From Chitinophagales bacterium (GTDB lineage Bacteria; Bacteroidota; Bacteroidia; Chitinophagales; LD1), in assembly GCA_016786765.1 (NCBI GenBank), contig JAEUUZ010000060.1, positions 1 through 64,000 of the forward strand: a stretch of DNA of 64,000 nt, written 5' to 3'. Below the pieces are notes generated by a model. That model saw nothing but the letters and a program-made list of their open reading frames with translations, did not search any database and was not told the origin of the DNA. The translations under genes were made by a program, and so were the position numbers. This document shows, in pieces, positions 9,421 to 14,291 of this stretch (position 1 is the first letter of the stretch; every line of letters begins with the position of its first letter).

Positions 9421-9461
9421 TTGCTACAAATCACTAGCTTCTGGCGGCTAATGGCTCGAAT
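9421..9461. repeat. Short dispersed repeat (AGCCATTAGCCGC-type)
   Basis: The reverse complement reads GAGCCATTAGCCGCCAGAAG. Related words occur at 16770-16790 (AGCCATTAGCTGCTAGAG) and 16962-16991. All are intergenic. They look like decayed copies of a short dispersed repeat; no function is apparent. Confidence 0.3.
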
Positions 9462-9464
9462 ATT

Positions 9465-9683
9465 TTATTTATGTCCTTTAATACCCATGTAAAAAAGTGC
9501 GAAAATAATAGCCAGCAACACCCATTTTGCAATCCTTTCTGAGCGCTCGAATTTTTCCTTGTTATAGTACTTGCTTTTCTTGACCTCGTTTTCCCAATAG
9601 GCTAATCTGCGGTCTGTTTCCGCTTCTTCTTTGGCCACCTCCTCAGCGGAGCGTTTGATAAATCCGTATTTATATTTGGCCAT
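9465..9683 (-). CDS. Small C-tail-anchored membrane protein, unknown function
   Basis: A 72-residue protein starting MAKYKYGFIKRS at 9683; the longer frame to 9854 adds an unlikely N-terminal extension over intergenic sequence. The first 45 residues are highly charged (AEEVAKEEAETDRRLAYWEN), predicted helical or coiled-coil, and a single hydrophobic helix (WVLLAIIFALFYMGI) ends at a basic tail. This is a tail-anchored topology. I do not recognise a named family. It is convergent with the TonB-domain gene and just upstream of, and divergent from, the restriction-modification cassette. Confidence 0.6.
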   Translation of the reverse strand: MAKYKYGFIKRSAEEVAKEEAETDRRLAYWENEVKKSKYYNKEKFERSERIAKWVLLAIIFALFYMGIKGHK

Positions 9684-9877
9684 GTGGAGGTAAGTTGGTT
9701 TGTGGGGTGAAGGTAGGGAATTGTTAGTGAATTTTATTGTTATTACGAATGAACGGAACAGTCTAAGTGTTTCGTTAATTGGTGGTGGAACAACAAGTAG
9801 AAGGCAACTTACGGGTGAATATTTTGTATTGGTGAATTGAATAAACGATAACAAATAATTGTTGTTGAAAACTATTT

Positions 9878-9920
9878 TGGACTTTTTTTGTCCATAAGTG
9901 TTTTATCAATATGTTTGGAC
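9878..9920 (+). promoter_or_regulatory. Promoter and probable operator of the restriction-modification cassette
   Basis: TTTG at 9887-9890, a 19-base spacer, then TATGTTTG at 9910-9917: an exact Bacteroidota promoter, with the ATG 19 bases beyond. An inverted repeat TGGAC-T7-GTCCA (9878-9894) overlaps the -33 box and a further TTTGGAC half-site (9914-9920) overlaps the -7 box. This is the arrangement expected for autoregulation by the HTH protein encoded first in the cassette. Confidence 0.6.
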
Positions 9921-9936
9921 ATAATATGACCAATTT

Positions 9937-10263
9937 ATGACTGTTTTTAATAAGACGAAATCTTTTGGAGAAGAGCTTCGCGTTTTGAGAGAAGAGGCGG
10001 GTTTAACACTTAAGTTTGTTGCAGATGCTATAAATATAGATACTTCTTTGTTAGCTAAAATTGAGCGAAATGAAAGACCTCCTACAAAACAAGTTATTAA
10101 ACTGATTTCAACATTTTTTAATGTTGATGAAAAGGAATTACAGAACAATTTTTTGAGTGATCAAATTGCCTATAAGATTCTTGATGAAGAAGCTGATTTG
10201 AGCATTTTAAAAGTTGCAGAAAAAAAAGTTAAATATTTAAAGACTATACAAAATGGAAAATAG
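9937..10263 (+). CDS. XRE-family HTH regulator, probable R-M controller (C) protein
   Basis: A 108-residue protein with an N-terminal Cro/C1-type helix-turn-helix (about residues 10-66: FGEELRVLREEAGLTLKFVA, then DTSLLAKIERNERPP) and a short helical tail. Its position as first gene of a restriction-modification cassette, overlapping the methyltransferase start by 11 bases, and the inverted repeats over its promoter point to a controller that sets timing of methyltransferase and nuclease expression. Family knowledge: C proteins are small XRE dimers that bind operators upstream of themselves. The tail is longer than in classical C proteins (about 80 residues), so it could also be a repressor of slightly different type. 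Confidence 0.75.
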   Translation: MTVFNKTKSFGEELRVLREEAGLTLKFVADAINIDTSLLAKIERNERPPTKQVIKLISTFFNVDEKELQNNFLSDQIAYKILDEEADLSILKVAEKKVKYLKTIQNGK

Positions 10264-11563
10264 TATTAAAGTCGTAGAATTATTCGCTGGTGTTGGAGGA
10301 TTTAGGTTGGGCTTAGAAGGTTGGAAAGGTAAATCGTCTTCATCAGGGTATAAAAAAAGTATGAAGTCTCAGTACAAAGTTGTATGGAGTAATCAATGGG
10401 AACCATCAACTAAAATACAACATGCTTCGAGTGTATACGAAAATCGTTTTGGCAAAGACGGTCATTCAAATGTAGATATTGCTCAGGTAGAGATTTCTTT
10501 AATTCCAGATCATGATTTGTTGGTTGGTGGCTTTCCATGCCAAGACTACTCTGTTGCGACAACTTTGAAAAACTCGAAAGGACTAATTGGCAAAAAAGGA
10601 GTTTTGTGGTGGAGCATTCACAAGATTATTTCAGAGAAAAAGAAAAAGCCGAAATATTTATTCCTTGAAAACGTTGACAGACTTCTCATTTCCCCATCAG
10701 GACAAAGAGGTCGTGACTTTGCAATTATCTTACAAAGTTTAAATGAATTAGGCTATGCTGTTGAATGGAGAGTAATAAATGCAGCCGATTTTGGAATGCC
10801 TCAAAGAAGAAGAAGGATTTTCATTTTGGCATATCTCAAAGGAACTAATATTTATGAAAGTATTAAAGAAGTCAGAGCAACAGAATGGATTTTAGAAGAA
10901 GGAACACTAGCTGAAGCTTTTCCTGTTACATCAGAAAACGCATTGTTTCCAACAGAATTTAAACTTAAAGGCGATATAGTTTCTATTTCTGAAAATTTCA
11001 ACAAAGGTGGAACAACAGGACTTTTCGAAAATACTGGAATAATGATTAATGGCTTGGTAACAACCCTTAAAACTCAACCCAATTATGAGGGAAATTTCAC
11101 TATTTTGAGAGACCTTATTCAAAATGGAGAAGTGACATCAGAATTTTATATAGACAAAAGCGACCTTGACAAATGGTCGTATTTAAAAGGTCCGAAAAAA
11201 GAAATGCGAACAAACGCCCAAGGTTTTGAATATAATTACAGTGAGGGAGGAATGATATTTCCTGACCCTTTAGACAAACCCTCAAGAACAATTATTACCG
11301 GTGAAGGAGGTAAATCACCATCAAGATTTAAACACGTTATTCAAACGCCAAAAGGGTACAGAAGACTTTCGCCTGTTGAACTAGAACGCCTAAATATGTT
11401 TCCAGATGACCATACAAAGCTTGAAGGAATATCGGACACCAAAAGAGCATTTTTTATGGGTAATGCATTAGTTGTCGGAGTAATTGAAAAAATCGGAATC
11501 TCTCTAGAAAAAAAAATAAATATGTATGAACGAAGTAGAAAAAAAGAGTTGGTTAAAGACTAA
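10253..11563 (+). CDS. DNA (cytosine-5-)-methyltransferase of a type II R-M system
   Basis: A 436-residue m5C methyltransferase. Motif I (SAM binding) is VVELFAGVGGFRLGLEG at the N-terminus; motif IV carries the catalytic Cys96 in GGFPCQDYSVA; motif VI is FLENVDRLL; motif VIII is QRRRRIFIL; motifs IX-X are RRLSPVELERLNMFPDDH and MGNALVVGVIEKIG. The region between VIII and IX is the target recognition domain, whose sequence specificity cannot be read directly. It overlaps the controller upstream (11 bases) and the putative nuclease downstream (38 bases), so the three genes are translationally coupled. The cassette looks more AT-rich than neighbours, consistent with horizontal acquisition. Confidence 0.93.
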   Translation: MENSIKVVELFAGVGGFRLGLEGWKGKSSSSGYKKSMKSQYKVVWSNQWEPSTKIQHASSVYENRFGKDGHSNVDIAQVEISLIPDHDLLVGGFPCQDYSVATTLKNSKGLIGKKGVLWWSIHKIISEKKKKPKYLFLENVDRLLISPSGQRGRDFAIILQSLNELGYAVEWRVINAADFGMPQRRRRIFILAYLKGTNIYESIKEVRATEWILEEGTLAEAFPVTSENALFPTEFKLKGDIVSISENFNKGGTTGLFENTGIMINGLVTTLKTQPNYEGNFTILRDLIQNGEVTSEFYIDKSDLDKWSYLKGPKKEMRTNAQGFEYNYSEGGMIFPDPLDKPSRTIITGEGGKSPSRFKHVIQTPKGYRRLSPVELERLNMFPDDHTKLEGISDTKRAFFMGNALVVGVIEKIGISLEKKINMYERSRKKELVKD

Positions 11564-12302
11564 AAGTCTGAAATTAAAAGTTTCGAAAGAGTATTTTCAC
11601 CATCACTCATTTGAGATTGTAAATACATACAATGAGCTTAAAAAAAACATGTTAGCTTCACTTACTTGTAAAATTTCTATTTCCCCAAGAATAAAACTTA
11701 CAGGAAAGTTTGAAAGTAAAGCAATTAAAGCAGAAGAACTTAACAAGGTTATTCGTGAGCAATTAAAAACGTTTCCTAATAATGAAATTAAGTTTGAGGT
11801 TTATGAAGAAAATGGCGTTTTCTATTTCAGTGAGGAGAATAATACAATAGGAGGTTTTGATTTTGCTATTTTGAACCATTATAACAATATTCTTGCCTTA
11901 CGAAACTTATGTTTTGGAAGTTTGCATTATTCAGATGGAGAAAAAAGATGGACAAAGTTTTTGAAGAAAAATCCTGATTTAGTTGAAATAGCAAATTCAT
12001 TGAAGAGGGTTGATGAAAAGGGAACAAACATTGGAAAAGGCACAATAGAAAATTCTACGCCACTGATAGTAGGAGAGATTCAATTCGGCAATTGGGCTTT
12101 AGCATATCGTGATTTTTTCAAAGTCCTTAAAGCAGATGTGCAAAATTCTGTTGATTGTCTCATTTACATTGTGCCTACAGGTAATTTAGAAAAACTATTA
12201 AGTGATGGTATTGTAACTTTTGACAAAACAAAAAAGATTATGGAGGATTTCTCAAAAGTCATTTCAGTCCCAGTCTGGCTAATCGGAATCGATGTAGAAT
12301 AA
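11526..12302 (+). CDS. Putative type II restriction endonuclease
   Basis: A 258-residue protein whose start overlaps the methyltransferase by 38 bases. Identification rests mainly on position as the third gene of an HTH-methyltransferase cassette. The segment IVGEIQFGNWALAYRDFFK (about residues 180-198) has an E-x-Q element preceded by a hydrophobic strand, similar in form to the variant PD-(D/E)XK active site of BglII/BstYI-type enzymes, and a second hydrophobic strand (DCLIYIVPTGNLEKLL) follows. The upstream acidic residue is Glu rather than Asp in GTIENSTPLIVGE. I cannot assign the recognition site. A terminator hairpin follows at 12352-12390. Confidence 0.65.
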   Translation: MNEVEKKSWLKTKSLKLKVSKEYFHHHSFEIVNTYNELKKNMLASLTCKISISPRIKLTGKFESKAIKAEELNKVIREQLKTFPNNEIKFEVYEENGVFYFSEENNTIGGFDFAILNHYNNILALRNLCFGSLHYSDGEKRWTKFLKKNPDLVEIANSLKRVDEKGTNIGKGTIENSTPLIVGEIQFGNWALAYRDFFKVLKADVQNSVDCLIYIVPTGNLEKLLSDGIVTFDKTKKIMEDFSKVISVPVWLIGIDVE

Positions 12303-12351
12303 ACAGGAGTTAATATTGAAATTTGATTTATTATCATTTTTCAAACGATTT

Positions 12352-12390
12352 TTGGGTTATCGTTACAGATAGCCCTTTTTTTATGCCTAT
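12352..12390 (+). terminator. Terminator of the R-M cassette (repeat copy 3)
   Basis: GGGTTATC pairs with GATAGCCC and is followed by a T-run and ATGC. The right half (ACAGATAGCCC plus T-run) is shared with the small-RNA repeats at 8355-8440 and 12628-12716, but no promoter block or first hairpin is recognised here. Confidence 0.65.
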
Positions 12391-12414
12391 TGTACCGTTT
12401 TAAATATCCACTCC

Positions 12415-12602
12415 TTGAATACAAAAACAATGCTTGAAATTACAACAAGCATACTTTGAATTACAACAAGCATAATTTCAAATACAACTCGCATACTTGG
12501 AATTACAATAAGCGTATTTAGACATACAACACCCATACTTGTAACAACAACGAGCATACTTTGTAATACAAGACCAGCCCGCCAGAATACAACAGCTATC
12601 CG
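12415..12602. repeat. 21-bp tandem repeat array (about nine degenerate units)
   Basis: Units align with a strict 21-bp period: 12435-12455, 12456-12476, 12477-12497, 12498-12518, 12519-12539, 12540-12560, 12561-12581 and 12582-12602, with a 20-bp first unit at 12415-12434. The consensus is TTGAATTACAACAAGCATAC plus T; TAcAA is nearly invariant and the last two units are most diverged. The period is seven codons. On the plus strand units read as (x)xYNxHT with stops in units 6 and 8; on the minus strand a GTG-start frame of 72 codons crosses the array. It lies between two terminator-type repeats. No gene is supported. Confidence 0.75.
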
Positions 12603-12627
12603 CACATTAAATAGTATTGAAGTGTTT

Positions 12628-12716
12628 CATAAATCATTACATTTACACTGGATGATAGGACACGTCCTATTTCCATTTTTGGGTTGTCTTTTTAGATAGC
12701 CCTTTTTTTATGCGGT
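12628..12716 (+). ncRNA. Small RNA/terminator repeat, copy 2
   Basis: The block AAATCATTACATTTACA (-7 TACATTTA at 12638-12645; TTG 18 bases upstream) is followed by a hairpin ATAGGA-CACG-TCCTAT and an intrinsic terminator GGGTTGTCT...AGATAGCCC with a T-run and ATGCGGT. It matches copy 1 (8355-8440) in promoter, loop and terminator, while the first hairpin stem differs but remains paired. No gene abuts it on the same strand, so here it is not simply the terminator of an upstream gene. Confidence 0.55.
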
Positions 12717-12743
12717 TGATTAGCAGGCATGAAAAGGCTTAAT

Positions 12744-12775
12744 TCAAAAAATCTTAAATCCTAAATCTTAAATGC
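12744..12775. repeat. Short AATCTTAAATCCTAAATC repeat
   Basis: CTTAAATCCTAAATCTTAAA just beyond the 3' end of the cupin gene recurs at 14249-14286 just beyond the 3' end of the E1 gene. It is a simple direct repeat of AAATCyTAAAT words in two intergenic gaps. Confidence 0.45.
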
Positions 12776-12787
12776 TTTAATCGTTTT

Positions 12788-13144
12788 TTACATCTGTGCC
12801 GCCACCTCATCATATCCACTTTTGATAACGGTGAGAATCATTTTAAAGCGTCCATCGGGGGTGATATGGTTAGGTGCATGAGCCGGAATAATAATGGATT
12901 GGCCGGTGAGTAACATATTGGGTTTACCGTTAATCACCAGTTCTGCTTTGCCGTCTATTACTTGTGCAAAGGTATCGAATGGAGATGTTTTTTCATTGAG
13001 TCCTTCGCCACTATCTACCGACATTACACTGATATTCCCGGTCGATTTTTTCATAATGGTTTTTATCACTACGGCATTGGGTACGTACTCAATAATTTCT
13101 ACCGTTATATATGCTTTTTCTTTTTCTATATCGCTTTTGTCCAT
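12788..13144 (-). CDS. Cupin-domain protein
   Basis: A 118-residue small-barrel cupin: strands ISVMSVDSGEGLNEK, FAQVIDGKAELVINGK and SIIIPAHAPNHITPDGRFKMILTVIK correspond to the two cupin motifs. Motif 1 lacks the usual HxH pair, while motif 2 keeps two histidines in HAPNH, so metal binding may be altered or absent. Such single-domain cupins are frequent in Bacteroidota, and their substrate is unknown. The ATG at 13144 fits the fold. A hairpin GGTGGAA-GAAT-TTCCACC lies in the upstream region (13182-13199). Confidence 0.75.
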   Translation of the reverse strand: MDKSDIEKEKAYITVEIIEYVPNAVVIKTIMKKSTGNISVMSVDSGEGLNEKTSPFDTFAQVIDGKAELVINGKPNMLLTGQSIIIPAHAPNHITPDGRFKMILTVIKSGYDEVAAQM

Positions 13145-13181
13145 GATGTGTTTAGTTGAATTCCGCTAACTGCGGCAGAGT

Positions 13182-13199
13182 GGTGGAAGAATTTCCACC
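13182..13199. other. Perfect 7-bp hairpin upstream of the cupin gene
   Basis: GGTGGAAGAATTTCCACC is a near-perfect palindrome in the gap between the cupin gene and HigA. It could be part of the cupin 5' leader or an operator. The rest of this 195-base gap holds nothing else recognisable. Confidence 0.4.
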
Positions 13200-13339
13200 C
13201 ACAAGGTAGCATTATTCTAATGGGGATTTTTTTATTATTTCGTTTTGCGGTTTTTACGCTGTGCGTGTGTTTCGGGTGTAAAATTTTAGTTATAACTTAA
13301 AAGGAACTCATTTTTCACCCGCATAGTTCAAAACCACTG

Positions 13340-13639
13340 TTATGCAGCGTTACGCGAGTATTGCTTAATCGCTCCTAACTCCGCTTTTTTCTGGTTTTGT
13401 TCTTCTTCAATGTCAAAGTCGTCTTGCAGTCCTAACCAAAATTTTGCTGAATTCCCAAAATATTTCGATAGCCTAAGAGCCGTGTCAGCAGTAATACGTC
13501 TGTTGCCTCTTACAATTTCTGAAACACGAGTCTGCGGAATACCAATATCTTTTGATAGTCTGTAAGCGCTAATTTCAAGAGGAATCAAAAATTCTTCAAG
13601 TAAAATCTCACCAGGATGGATATTTCTAAGCTTTTTCAT
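13340..13639 (-). CDS. higA: HigA-type antitoxin (HTH XRE family)
   Basis: The start is placed at the ATG at 13639 (MKKLRNIHPGEILLEEFLIP), the typical HigA N-terminus; the frame can be extended to 13663 but that overlaps the toxin stop. The 99-residue protein contains the HTH segment ISAYRLSKDIGIPQTRVSEI followed by GNRRITADTALRLSKYF, and ends KFWLGLQDDFDIEEEQ, all hallmarks of the HigA/VapA family. It binds and neutralises the HigB nuclease and represses the operon. Order toxin then antitoxin, with a 10-base gap, is characteristic of higBA. Confidence 0.9.
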   Translation of the reverse strand: MKKLRNIHPGEILLEEFLIPLEISAYRLSKDIGIPQTRVSEIVRGNRRITADTALRLSKYFGNSAKFWLGLQDDFDIEEEQNQKKAELGAIKQYSRNAA

Positions 13640-13649
13640 GGTTATATAT

Positions 13650-13931
13650 TTAGTGGTAATCAACTATTTTGACATCTTCTGCATTTCCATTATTCCATTT
13701 GAAAATTATGCGCCATTGATTGTTAATTCGAATGGAATAGAATTCTTTAAAGTTTCCTTTCAATTTTTCAAGGCGATTCGAAGGCGGAATCAGTAAGTCA
13801 TTTAGGTCTTGTGAGTTGTTGAGCATTCTTAGTTTTCTCCTCGCAGTTTCTTGTATTTCTGTCGAGAACGCTTTTACTCTTTCACCGTCCCATATTTTCT
13901 TAGTGTCCTTATCTCCAAATGATGTCAGCAT
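13650..13931 (-). CDS. higB: HigB-type toxin (RelE/ParE superfamily)
   Basis: A 93-residue protein: helical N-terminus with TARRKLRMLNNSQDLNDLL, LEKLKGNFKEFYSIRINNQWRIIF and ending VKIVDYH. This is the HigB/RelE-like ribosome-dependent mRNA endoribonuclease pattern, with basic residues in the central strands and the C-terminal Asp-Tyr-His. It precedes the antitoxin, as in other higBA loci. A 23-bp palindrome overlapping an exact -7 box lies just upstream (13946-13968), consistent with autorepression. Confidence 0.9.
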   Translation of the reverse strand: MLTSFGDKDTKKIWDGERVKAFSTEIQETARRKLRMLNNSQDLNDLLIPPSNRLEKLKGNFKEFYSIRINNQWRIIFKWNNGNAEDVKIVDYH

Positions 13932-13945
13932 ACTATCGTTATACG

Positions 13946-13985
13946 TTACTTACGTCAAAAGTAAGTAAATTATCATTAAGACAAA
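13946..13985 (-). promoter_or_regulatory. higBA promoter with palindromic operator
   Basis: TTACTTAC and GTAAGTAA form perfect 8-base arms around a 7-base centre (13946-13968). On the minus strand the -7 element TACTTTTG (13956-13963) sits across the centre, and TTTG (13982-13985) lies 18 bases upstream as -33. The HigA dimer would therefore occlude the promoter when bound. ATG of higB is at 13931. Confidence 0.65.
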
Positions 13986-14120
13986 AATAGTTTATGCAAT
14001 TAATTTTTCGGTTGTATGGTCGAGCAATTCGGTATCATTCGCTTTACAAGGTGATGTGTGGAAGAAAAGTACTTCAATGCTTTCAGTAAGTCAAGAAAAT
14101 AATGTTCAATTACACCGCAA

Positions 14121-14200
14121 TGCCGCGTGCGGGATGGCAGTGGAAATCCTTTTGTGAGGAACGAACAAAAGATTGAAACGGACAGCGCGGTTACACGCCC
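14121..14200 (-). repeat. Dispersed hairpin element, copy A
   Basis: Read on the minus strand: GGGCGTG at one end, then CGCGCTGTCCGTTTCAATC, a stem CTTTTGT...ACAAAAG, GGATTTCCACTGCCATC and CACGCGGCAT at the other end. The same framework with different stem sequences occurs at 16803-16894 (+), 56239-56340 (+) and, more diverged, 58414-58518 (-). The 13.97-14.29 kb gap otherwise holds only the next two repeats and no supportable gene. Confidence 0.6.
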
Positions 14201-14205
14201 AACAC

Positions 14206-14245
14206 AGATTGCTTCTCCAGCTATGAAGCTGAATCGCAATGACGG
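14206..14245. repeat. REP-like palindromic repeat (ATTGCTTC...CGCAATGACG type)
   Basis: ATTGC and GCAAT enclose an inner CAGCT-ATGA-AGCTG hairpin, ending GACGG. A diverged copy with CTGC...GCAG outer arms lies at 17041-17080. The pattern resembles a very widespread class of short palindromic intergenic repeats of bacteria. Confidence 0.55.
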
Positions 14246-14248
14246 ATT

Positions 14249-14286
14249 CAAAAATCTTAAATCCTAAATCAAAAAATCTTAAATCT
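14249..14286. repeat. Short AATCTTAAATCCTAAATC repeat, second copy
   Basis: Two iterations of AAATCTTAAATC separated by CTAAATCAAA. It matches the block at 12744-12775; both abut the 3' end of a minus-strand gene. Confidence 0.45.
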
Positions 14287-14291
14287 CCCCC

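Noticed and set aside
12415-12602. CRISPR array
   Set aside because: Units are contiguous with no spacers, degenerate, and 21 bp long; no cas genes are present in the window.
12387-12605. A 72-codon minus-strand frame over the 21-bp array (repeating SMLVV)
   Set aside because: It relies on a GTG start, has no recognisable leader, and its repetitive content is explained by the 21-bp period being a multiple of three.
14000-14251. An 83-codon minus-strand frame in the higB-E1 gap
   Set aside because: It runs through the dispersed hairpin element and REP-like repeat; no protein-like features.
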